A stretch of DNA of 49,192 nucleotides from Fimbriiglobus sp. Its GTDB lineage: Bacteria > Planctomycetota > Planctomycetia > Gemmatales > Gemmataceae. Each line of letters starts with the position of its first letter. Positions within the stretch are counted from its first letter, which is position 1. Below the pieces are notes generated by a model, which saw only the letters and a program-made list of their open reading frames with translations, did not search any database and had not been told where the DNA came from. Where the stretch lies: contig JALOQR010000002.1 of the NCBI GenBank assembly GCA_025459365.1, forward strand, positions 10,754-59,945, in the 5' to 3' direction. Of this stretch, positions 1 to 7,281 are shown piece after piece. The translations under genes and the position numbers were made by a program.

Positions 1-56
1 CCGCTCGGCTCACTTTGCGAATACAGCAGAGTCACGACAACCCGGAAGGGTGACGA

Positions 57-110
57 GCTGCAACCGCGAGGGAGCGAGTGTTGATACACTCGCTCCCTCG
101 CGGTTGCAGC
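57..110. terminator. Strong hairpin terminator downstream of metK
   Basis: A perfect inverted repeat has 24-base arms (57-80 and 87-110) and a 6-base loop (TTGATA). It lies 7 bases beyond the metK stop codon. There is no long T-tract, but such a stable GC-rich stem just after a gene is most simply a transcription terminator, possibly working in both directions. The first 56 bases of the window contain nothing I can assign. Confidence 0.75.
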
Positions 111-117
111 CGGTGGA

Positions 118-1377
118 TCACACACCCGCGTCCTTCCGCAGGGCTTCGGCCTTGTCGGTCTTCTCCCAGCTGAACTCAGCGTTGGTACGGCCGAAGTGCC
201 CGTGGCGGGCCGTCTCCTTGTAGATCGGGCGGCGGAGGTTCAGCCCCTCGATGATCCCCTTCGGGGTCAGGTCGAAGTGCTTGCGGATGAGCGCCACCAG
301 CTTGTCTTCCGTCACGCCAGGAGCACAGGTGCCCTCGGTGCCCACCCAAATGTTCAGTGGGTCGGGGTAGCCGATGGCGTAGCTCACCTGTACCTCACAC
401 CGTTTGGCCAGCTTGGCCGCCACGATGTTCTTGGCGATGTACCGACAGGCATAGGCAGCGCTGCGGTCCACTTTCGTGGGGTCTTTGCCGCTGAACGCTC
501 CGCCGCCGTGTCGTCCGCGGCCGCCGTAGGTGTCGACGATGATCTTTCGCCCGGTCAGCCCGCAGTCGCCGTGAGGTCCGCCTTCCAGGAAGCAGCCGGT
601 CGGGTTGATATGGCAGGCGATGTCGTTCTCGCCGAGCGTCGGGTTAGTGCCCGGCACCACCATCACCATCTTCCCCTTGATCAGGTCGGCCCGTTCCTTC
701 TTCAGCACCGGCAGCAGAACCTGATCGATGACGATCTGCCGGGCCTCGTCGGTGAAGTAGTCTTTCCCGTCCTTCCCGCCGTTCTTCACCATCACGCTCT
801 CGTCGTGCTGGGTACTCAGCACCACGGTGTGGATGCGGTGCGGAGTACCGTCGCCGTTGTACTCCACGGTCACCTGGCTCTTGGCGTCTGGGCGGAGCCA
901 CTTCAGGGTACCGTTTTTGCGCAGTTCGGCGTGGTGCTCGACCAACCGGTGCGAGAGGTGGATCGGCAGGGGCATCAGGCTGCTCGTCTCGTCGCAGGCA
1001 AACCCGAACATCATGCCTTGGTCGCCGGCCCCGCCGGTATCAACGCCCTGGCTGATGTGCGGGCTTTGGGCGTGGATGACGTTGTTGATCTGCACCGTGT
1101 TGGCGGCGAACCCGATGGTCGGGTCGGTGTAGCCGATGTCGGTGATGATGTCACGGACGAGCTTATCCACCGCCTGCCGGGTCAGCGGCGCTTGGGTGGT
1201 AATCTCTCCGGCGACGGTGCAGTGATCGGTGGTGACGAGCGTTTCGCACGCAACTCGGCTCTTCGGATCGTGGCTCAGGCAGAAGTCGAGGACAGCGTCG
1301 GAGATCTGATCCGCCACCTTATCTGGGTGGCCCATCGACACGGATTCACTGGTGAATAGGTAACGGCCGGAACTCAC
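118..1377 (-). CDS. metK: S-adenosylmethionine synthetase (methionine adenosyltransferase)
   Basis: A cytosolic enzyme that makes S-adenosylmethionine from ATP and methionine, so it feeds all methylation reactions, including that of the methyltransferase at 20.8 kb. The 419-residue length is close to the family norm. The N-terminal GHPDK motif (residues 16-20) carries the ATP-binding His17. [10 protein letters not shown] (116-125) is a family signature, and the central glycine-rich [10 protein letters not shown] loop is the second signature. The C-terminal HGHFGR segment is also typical. The start gives the usual N-terminus ([16 protein letters not shown]). It is monocistronic or the last gene of the minus-strand run, with a strong hairpin after its stop. 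I saw no SAM riboswitch in the 108 bases upstream. Confidence 0.98.
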   Translation of the reverse strand: MSSGRYLFTSESVSMGHPDKVADQISDAVLDFCLSHDPKSRVACETLVTTDHCTVAGEITTQAPLTRQAVDKLVRDIITDIGYTDPTIGFAANTVQINNVIHAQSPHISQGVDTGGAGDQGMMFGFACDETSSLMPLPIHLSHRLVEHHAELRKNGTLKWLRPDAKSQVTVEYNGDGTPHRIHTVVLSTQHDESVMVKNGGKDGKDYFTDEARQIVIDQVLLPVLKKERADLIKGKMVMVVPGTNPTLGENDIACHINPTGCFLEGGPHGDCGLTGRKIIVDTYGGRGRHGGGAFSGKDPTKVDRSAAYACRYIAKNIVAAKLAKRCEVQVSYAIGYPDPLNIWVGTEGTCAPGVTEDKLVALIRKHFDLTPKGIIEGLNLRRPIYKETARHGHFGRTNAEFSWEKTDKAEALRKDAGV

Positions 1378-1485
1378 GGCAGGTCCTCGCGGACTGGGGA
1401 AACGGTAAACCGGGTTAACCAGATCATTTGTATCGACAGCGGGGGCAGTGGAACTGTGGAAAAATGCTCCGGCGAGGTTGGGGGG

Positions 1486-2271
1486 TTAAACGTCCTTCTT
1501 CGAGTATCCCATCAACCCGACTCCGCCGCCGACCGCCGCAACCAGAGTGAACACACCGACTACCTGGCTGATCCGCACCAGGTCGAAGTGACCCCGCAAG
1601 GTGGTTCGCAGCGCCGCGAGCAGACCAGCCCCGGAAGGGAACGGTGACGGCAGGAAGGAGAGGAGGAACAGCCCGCCGAACAGCACCAGCCAGAAAAGGG
1701 TTACACCGATTACTGTGCCGTTCGACATCGCCCCGACTGTCACCCCCCACGCCACCACGGCCGCGAGCACGGCGACGGCCACCGCAATGCCGGCCGCACA
1801 CCCGCGGAAGGTCAGGTCTGGCTCGAGGAGGTAGTGGTAGGCGGTCAGCACCCCAGCGGAGAGCACCGCAAAGGTTGCCAGCAGCACCCCGGTTCGGGCG
1901 TGCCACTTGGCGGCGAAATACTGCCGTCGGCTGATCCCACGTGACAGAATGCTGTCGGCGACCGTCCCTCGTTCACCGCTGATGGCATGGACGGCAACGA
2001 GCGACACAAATGCAAGGGTAATCACACCAACGGTGCCAAGCAGCACGCCCGTCTGTTCGCTGGCCGATTGTACGAGTCCGACTTCACGGTGGATACCGAA
2101 CTTGTAAAGCCCGTAACCCACTGCTGCCACGATCACCACCATTACCCACAGGCGGAAGAGCCAACTGTGGAACGTCTGCCGCAGGTCGGTGCGAAAGACG
2201 GCAAAGTATGGCAGCAGCGGGTTGAACCGCGGAGTTGTGGTTGGGGCCGTTGGCGTCGTCGCCGCATCCAT
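1486..2271 (-). CDS. ABC-2 type transporter permease
   Basis: A 261-residue integral membrane protein with about six hydrophobic segments. The first spans roughly residues 40-57 (RLWVMVVIVAAVGYGLY) and the last roughly 235-255. The SGERGTVADSILSRGISRRQ segment after the second membrane helix is typical of ABC-2/GldF-like permeases, and the C-terminus SKKDV resembles the usual family ending. It is probably the membrane partner of the ATPase at 2958-3965, with which it would form a drug, lipid or exoprotein exporter. A GGGGA Shine-Dalgarno-like sequence precedes the ATG. Unusually, a VOC-family gene sits between the two ABC genes. The substrate cannot be told from sequence. Confidence 0.85.
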   Translation of the reverse strand: MDAATTPTAPTTTPRFNPLLPYFAVFRTDLRQTFHSWLFRLWVMVVIVAAVGYGLYKFGIHREVGLVQSASEQTGVLLGTVGVITLAFVSLVAVHAISGERGTVADSILSRGISRRQYFAAKWHARTGVLLATFAVLSAGVLTAYHYLLEPDLTFRGCAAGIAVAVAVLAAVVAWGVTVGAMSNGTVIGVTLFWLVLFGGLFLLSFLPSPFPSGAGLLAALRTTLRGHFDLVRISQVVGVFTLVAAVGGGVGLMGYSKKDV

Positions 2272-2384
2272 GAGCAGTCCCCTTCACCGGTCATCGGTCA
2301 CCAGGAATAGTCATTCGGCCGAATACCGCGTCCGGGTGACGTCGTTTGACGAGTGACCGGCGACTGGTCGCTGGCGGCTGCCGG

Positions 2385-2873
2385 TTATGCCGCCTGCTTC
2401 TGCTCCTGATCCATGCTCGCGACCCACGCCTCCATGCGCCGCTTCATTTCCTCCGGGGAGACGTCCTCGATGTGCGTGGAGAGGGTCCACTTGTGCCCGA
2501 ACGGGTCGTACACACTGCCAGTGCGGTCGCCCCAGAACTGATCCTCCACCGGACGGTCCACCGTCGCCCCAGCGGCAACCGCCTGGGTGAACGCGGCGTC
2601 GGCGTCGGGCACGTAGATCATCAGCCCGGCCGGAGTGCCGTTCAGGGCGAGCGGTGACTGAGTCCCCCACGCCGGCGACTCCTCCCCGAGCATCACGAGC
2701 GAGTCGCCGATTTTGATCTCCGCATGGGCGATGCTGCCATCGGGCATGCTTAGTCGTACCACTTCCTCAGCCCCGAACGCCTTTTGGTAGAAGGCGATGG
2801 CGGCGGCCGCGTCGCGGGCGATGAGGTAAGGGGTGATAGAGTGGTAGCCGGACGGCGTAAATGGGACGGACAT
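2385..2873 (-). CDS. VOC-family (glyoxalase/PhnB-like) protein
   Basis: A 162-residue protein of the vicinal oxygen chelate superfamily, PhnB/YcgI-like branch. The N-terminus SITPYLIARDAAAAIAFYQKAFGAEE is the standard first beta-alpha-beta unit. DGSIAHAEIKIGDSLVML and the late DPFGHKWTLSTH segment are also typical, with the final His a likely metal ligand. The C-terminus VSPEEMKRRMEAW matches proteins often annotated as 'glyoxalase/bleomycin resistance'. I chose the ATG at 2873, which has GGAG six bases upstream, over the in-frame GTG at 2885. It lies between an ABC ATPase gene and its permease gene on the same strand, so co-transcription is likely. The substrate is unknown. Confidence 0.85.
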   Translation of the reverse strand: MSVPFTPSGYHSITPYLIARDAAAAIAFYQKAFGAEEVVRLSMPDGSIAHAEIKIGDSLVMLGEESPAWGTQSPLALNGTPAGLMIYVPDADAAFTQAVAAGATVDRPVEDQFWGDRTGSVYDPFGHKWTLSTHIEDVSPEEMKRRMEAWVASMDQEQKQAA

Positions 2874-2957
2874 GGTGAACTCCACAAAACGGGATGGGCG
2901 ATAGTGAACAGGCTATCACACATCTCGGGAAATGCAATTCCGTTCACCAACCATTCA

Positions 2958-3965
2958 TCATGCCGCTTCCGGCATTGCCTGGAACAGCCGAGCAAACCCC
3001 CGCTGCTCTTCCTTCTCCACCAGATCGAGATAGGCCGTTTCCGTCTGTGCTCCAACGCTCCGCACGCTTACCAGCGTCACCTTGTTGTCGAATAAGGTCT
3101 GCATGATCATGGCGAGCACACCGGTGTTGCCGACGTCGTCGGTGAGCTTCAACTCCAACCGCCGGTGCCGCATGGCCGCCGAGATCACCTCTTTCATCGC
3201 CTTCACCTGCTGCACGCTCTTGGTGATGTTCTTCTGATCCCCTTCCAGGTCGAGTTCGTAGTGGTTCTTGCGGATGCGGCCTTTCAGTTCTTGCAGGCTG
3301 CCGTGGAAAATCAGGTGTCCCTTGTTCAGCACGGCGGCGTGGTTGCACACCTCATCGATGTCCGAGAGGTTGTGCGAGCTGAGGATCATCGATTTCTCGG
3401 CCGCGAGCGTCTTGATGAGTTCGAGCATGCCGCGGCGGGCTTCCACGTCCAGGCCGTGGGTCGGTTCGTCCCAGATGAGCAGATCGGGGTCGTTGATCAG
3501 GCTCGACGCGACCGCCAGGCGGGCAGTCATGCCCGGAGTGAAGTTGGAGATTGGTTGGCCAGACTGCGGGAGAAGATCGACCGCCCGGATGAGCTTTGCA
3601 AGTTTCGGCTTGCGGGCCTCGCGGGTCATGCCGAACAGCCGACCGATGTAGTCAAGGTACTCGATCGGGGTCATCCCGCGGGGGAACTGCGGATTGGTGG
3701 GGATGTACCCGATGCGGCGGCGGAGGTCGGCCGCGTTCGGATGCATTCGTCGGCCAAACACGTTGCACCACCCGGCAGTGGGGGAGTGCAAACCAAGGAC
3801 GAGACGCAGGAAAGTGGTCTTTCCGGCCCCGTTTGGACCCAAAAGGCCCATGACTGCCCCCGGCTCGACAGCCACGGACAGATCGTTCAGAGCGATTTGG
3901 CGGTCCTGGTAGATCTTCGTCAGGTGTGACGTTTCGACCACCAGGGCCGGGGCGTCGGCGGCCAC
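2958..3965 (-). CDS. ABC transporter ATP-binding protein
   Basis: A 335-residue ATPase of an ABC exporter. Walker A is GPNGAGKT (about residue 43). The Q-loop is in YIPTNPQFP. Walker B with D-loop is LLIWDEPTHGLD, and the switch His is in SSHNLSD. The signature motif is degenerate: NFTPGMTARLAVA stands where LSGGQ-(Q/R)R is expected, so only the Ser/Thr-x-Gly core remains. A C-terminal domain of about 100 residues (from about 225) follows the nucleotide-binding domain, as in many ABC-2 exporters. The likely partner is the permease at 1486-2271. The poor signature could alter catalysis, but the other motifs are intact. Confidence 0.93.
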   Translation of the reverse strand: MAADAPALVVETSHLTKIYQDRQIALNDLSVAVEPGAVMGLLGPNGAGKTTFLRLVLGLHSPTAGWCNVFGRRMHPNAADLRRRIGYIPTNPQFPRGMTPIEYLDYIGRLFGMTREARKPKLAKLIRAVDLLPQSGQPISNFTPGMTARLAVASSLINDPDLLIWDEPTHGLDVEARRGMLELIKTLAAEKSMILSSHNLSDIDEVCNHAAVLNKGHLIFHGSLQELKGRIRKNHYELDLEGDQKNITKSVQQVKAMKEVISAAMRHRRLELKLTDDVGNTGVLAMIMQTLFDNKVTLVSVRSVGAQTETAYLDLVEKEEQRGFARLFQAMPEAA

Positions 3966-4130
3966 GGCAAACTGCTCCGGAGATTCCGTTCCCCAAAAGG
4001 CGCACGGGAGGCGAGACGGCTCACCCGGCGCGAGAGCGTGTCGAGGTTATCGAACCGCGCGGGCCTGTGGCTTCGGCGAAAATGGGGAAAGCCGGTGGCC
4101 CGCCACGCTTTTCCGGGTAGGTCGCCTGAT

Positions 4131-6611
4131 TCACTTTCCACCGTCCACACTCATGCCGACGGTGGTGTCGGCATCCGACTTCTTCGCCCGCCACTCCAGC
4201 CCGAGCGATACCGCCCGCCACTGCTTGGCCATCACCTCGAACGGTGTTCCTTTGTGTTCCTTAGCCAACTCACCGAGTTGTTCGAGCGCTTGCTTGCCCA
4301 CCGGGGCGTTCTTCTTGTCCGTCATCTTCGCCTTCTGTACCAGCCGGAGGCCGCTGGCGTTGGCCGTGTCGGGTAGGCTGTCGGTGCGAACCTGGCCAAG
4401 CACCACGTTCGCCTCGTGGATGAACGCCAGCCGCAGTTTGGCCTGGGCGAGGGCGAAACGGAACACCGCCTGCCAGAACTTGTTCTTGTCTTCCTCCCCT
4501 GCCTTCTGCAGGCCGAGTTTCTCGTCGGTGAGCGTCTCCACCAGTTCACTGAGTTCCAGGGCAGCGTCCGCAATGGGGGGTTGCTCCTTCTTCTCGATAT
4601 CGGCCTTTAGTTTGTCGTCCACCTTCCCGTTGATGCCATCCTTGAGCACGCTGTCTTTGTCTGGGTCGGCGAACTTGGCCCACTTCGCCCGCACTTCCTC
4701 CAGCGCCTTGAGAGCGGCCACCCGGTGGGCCTGCCCCTTTAGCTTCTCCCAGTCGGCTGGCTTGAAATCGGCAATGCGGGGCGGCAGGTCCTTGCCCATC
4801 TCCTCCACCTCGGCCACTGGCACGTCTGGCGTGTAGTCCTTTAGGGCGTCGGCGGGGAAGAACACCGATCCTTCCACCTGCTCTTGGTCGGCGGCTGTGC
4901 CGAGCAGGGAAGGGGTGGCGAGGACGGCGAACACCTCCTTCACGTCCTTCGGGTTGGCTCCGGCGGGTGGGTCGGCCACGGCGAACCGAGCCGGGAGAGG
5001 CTCGGACGGATCGGTGGGCACCCCATCGCCAACCTCCCCGCTCATCTTCGGCACGCTCGGACGGGTTGGGCCGAGAACATTTTTCAAGCGATCGCCGACC
5101 GCCTTCGCCCAGTCGTCCAACGGCAGCGGTGCGGTTGGGTCGCCAGCGGCTTTCTTCTTCGCGACCGCCCGCAGGGCGCCCAGGAAGGCGCTCCCCTGCG
5201 GGGTGTCGGCGTCCTCGGCGGCGCGGAACTCGTAGGCCGTCTGCCCCTGCGAGCAACTGGTGAGTACCTGCACCCCGGCAGGCGGGGTATGCAGCAGTTT
5301 CTCCAGTTCCTCGCTCATCGGCTCGGAGCCGGGGCGGATGGCGTTCTCGTCGGTACTCAGCCGGCAGACGTCGAACAGGACCACCTTCTGCTGGGCCGGG
5401 CATGCCTCCAGCTTCGCCCACAGGTCGTCGAGCGGGAGGAGGGTTTCCGGGTCGGACGGGTCGCCCTCGGACGGCACGAGGTACCCCTTACCGTCCTTCG
5501 CCAGGGCGTGCCCACCGAAGTACAGCACCACTCGGTCTTGCTTGCGGGACGACTCGCAGAACTTGGCAATGCTGTCGGCGATGATCCCCTTGAGCATCGG
5601 CCGCGGGGAGGCGTCGCGGGTGAGCTTGCCGTCGGCGTCGGTGACGACGAACAACTGGCTGTTGTCCTTGCCGTCTGGGATCTGGTAGCGGAAGGCGATG
5701 CCCTTCACTGCCTCGTTGAACTCGCTCGCCCCGTTCTTGTTCTTCCCGCCGGTGAGCGGATTCATGTACAGGTACTTGGTGACACTCAGGGCGAGCATCC
5801 GCCGCGGGGCGGCCCCCTTTGCGGCGACTGCGGTGCCGGTGCTGCCACTGTTGGCGGGGGGTTTACCCGCATCGGCGGTGGCGGGCGAGGTGTCGGTTTT
5901 CGTCGGCTTCACCCCGAGGGCGGCGAGTAGGGGTTCCTTGAAGAGCACCAGCGAAGTAATCGCGGTGCCGGAGATTAGCAGGAAGGAGAAGAGCAGGACG
6001 AGCAGCGTGGTCAGCCCCCCCCCGACTTTCTTCCGTCGCCGACTCGTGGCCGGGCCGGCGTCCTCGTCCATTTGGGCGAAGGCATTCTGCGCCGGGCGTG
6101 GGGCGGCCGCGGCGGGGGCCGGGGCCGGGGCGGGGTACGGGTAGCCGGGGGCTGGTGCGGGGTAACCCGCCGGCGGGGCAGGGTAGCCGGGAGGGTAAGC
6201 GTAGCCAGTTGGTGGGTAGCCGGGGGCTGGTGCGGGGTACGGATAGCCGGGGGCAGGGTACGGATATCCAGGCAGGGCGGCAGGCGGTTGCGCGGGCACC
6301 CATTGCCCGGTATTCGGGTCGAACGCGACCGGCGGGGCGGGGTAGCCGGGCGGGGCCGGGTAACCCGGCGGCGGGGCAACGGGGGCGGGGGCGGGGGCGG
6401 TCCCGCCCACGGCCGGCGGCGGGGTGTGAGCCGGGGCGGGGACGTGAACCGGGGTGCCGCCCGACGGAGGTGCTGTCGGCACGGGCACCGGCGATTTCGC
6501 CCGCACCACCGATCCGCATTTCTTGCACTTGACCGCCTTGTCGGCCCACTGGGCGGGGATGCGGAGCTTCTCCGAGCACCCCGGGCACGTGGCTACCACC
6601 GACCGCTCCAT
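4131..6611 (-). CDS. Zn-ribbon, Pro-rich, single-TM protein with caspase-like (C14) domain
   Basis: An 826-residue multidomain protein. Residues 9-32 form a zinc ribbon with two CxxC pairs (C9/C12, C29/C32). Residues 40-175 are low-complexity and Pro-rich with repeated GYPxPAP units. Residues 200-224 are one membrane helix preceded by RRRKK, so the N-terminal part is predicted cytoplasmic. A caspase/metacaspase-type peptidase domain spans about 268-530. Its catalytic dyad appears intact: His368 in LYFGGHALAKDGKGYLVP and Cys416 in VVLFDVCR. The last 290 residues are charged, helical and unassigned. The domain order suggests a cytoplasmic sensor linked through the membrane to an extracytoplasmic protease. 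Its substrate and trigger are unknown. It heads a minus-strand run upstream of the ABC ATPase. Confidence 0.85.
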   Translation of the reverse strand: MERSVVATCPGCSEKLRIPAQWADKAVKCKKCGSVVRAKSPVPVPTAPPSGGTPVHVPAPAHTPPPAVGGTAPAPAPVAPPPGYPAPPGYPAPPVAFDPNTGQWVPAQPPAALPGYPYPAPGYPYPAPAPGYPPTGYAYPPGYPAPPAGYPAPAPGYPYPAPAPAPAAAAPRPAQNAFAQMDEDAGPATSRRRKKVGGGLTTLLVLLFSFLLISGTAITSLVLFKEPLLAALGVKPTKTDTSPATADAGKPPANSGSTGTAVAAKGAAPRRMLALSVTKYLYMNPLTGGKNKNGASEFNEAVKGIAFRYQIPDGKDNSQLFVVTDADGKLTRDASPRPMLKGIIADSIAKFCESSRKQDRVVLYFGGHALAKDGKGYLVPSEGDPSDPETLLPLDDLWAKLEACPAQQKVVLFDVCRLSTDENAIRPGSEPMSEELEKLLHTPPAGVQVLTSCSQGQTAYEFRAAEDADTPQGSAFLGALRAVAKKKAAGDPTAPLPLDDWAKAVGDRLKNVLGPTRPSVPKMSGEVGDGVPTDPSEPLPARFAVADPPAGANPKDVKEVFAVLATPSLLGTAADQEQVEGSVFFPADALKDYTPDVPVAEVEEMGKDLPPRIADFKPADWEKLKGQAHRVAALKALEEVRAKWAKFADPDKDSVLKDGINGKVDDKLKADIEKKEQPPIADAALELSELVETLTDEKLGLQKAGEEDKNKFWQAVFRFALAQAKLRLAFIHEANVVLGQVRTDSLPDTANASGLRLVQKAKMTDKKNAPVGKQALEQLGELAKEHKGTPFEVMAKQWRAVSLGLEWRAKKSDADTTVGMSVDGGK

Positions 6612-6703
6612 TGTGCATCTCCGCGGGCGTTGAAACTGCCTTCAACGGTTTGAAGTCAGTGTAGTGCAGAAAGTTCCGACATGTGGGCCACTGCAGACGT
6701 GGC

Positions 6704-7150
6704 TCAGTCCTGCAGTTCCCTCGGGGCGAGCAAAGTGAATGGGTAGGCCGGGATGTTGCGGGCAACGGTGAACGCGAGCACACCGACAACGAGCAGGGCG
6801 ATCAGCCACGCCGGCGGGCGGAACCGCGACGGGCGAGGGGGGATCTCCCACGCGAACCGCCACAACTCCCGCAGCACCACGAACACCAAGAACGGCACCA
6901 CCGCCACCGCCAACACGTTCTGCGACAGAGCCTCGGCGAACCGCCCGTTCAGGGCGGCGTGGGTGGCCCGCGTCAGCCCGCAGCCAGGGCAGTGCAGCCC
7001 GGTGAGCAGGTGAGTCCAGCACTTGGGGAAGAACGACACCGACGAAGGTGGTACGACGCCGACGACGACGAACGCCGCCGCCACGCCGAGCACGCCCAGG
7101 CAGGCCAAACTGCCGCGGACGAGCAACCGCTGCCGGGGGGAAAGGGGCAT
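6704..7150 (-). CDS. DUF2752 membrane protein
   Basis: A 148-residue membrane protein. The family signature is clear in LLTGLHCPGCGLTRATHAAL followed by NGRFAEALSQNVLAVAVVP, which matches DUF2752 (CPxCGxTRA, then the N-x-L helix). It has an N-terminal hydrophobic helix (about 15-35), a central one around NVLAVAVVPFLVFVVL, and a third near the C-terminus (AWLIALLVVGVLAFTVA). I chose the ATG at 7150 (MPLSPRQRL); the longer in-frame extension begins with unconvincing polar sequence. The function of the family is not established. It is divergent from alaS. Confidence 0.85.
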   Translation of the reverse strand: MPLSPRQRLLVRGSLACLGVLGVAAAFVVVGVVPPSSVSFFPKCWTHLLTGLHCPGCGLTRATHAALNGRFAEALSQNVLAVAVVPFLVFVVLRELWRFAWEIPPRPSRFRPPAWLIALLVVGVLAFTVARNIPAYPFTLLAPRELQD

Positions 7151-7281
7151 GCCGGCAGTGTACCGCCACCCCTTGAACTTTCGCCGCGAATCCGTGTCTT
7201 TTCCCACGAGCCACGACCGCCAGGGAGCAGGCGAGCGTCACCCGTTCCTTGGCTGTCGTGGCTCGTGGAGGGCCGGTTGCC

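Noticed and set aside
196-1359. Long plus-strand open frame of 387 codons over metK
   Set aside because: It is the antisense shadow of metK, an unmistakable gene. GC-rich codon use keeps the opposite frame open.
1378-1485. SAM riboswitch upstream of metK
   Set aside because: No paired helices or conserved core that I could recognise in these 108 bases. There is no basis for the call.
6111-6290. Possible DNA tandem repeat array
   Set aside because: The repetition follows codons for the GYPxPAP protein repeats in the caspase-like protein, so it is coding low complexity rather than an independent repeat or CRISPR.
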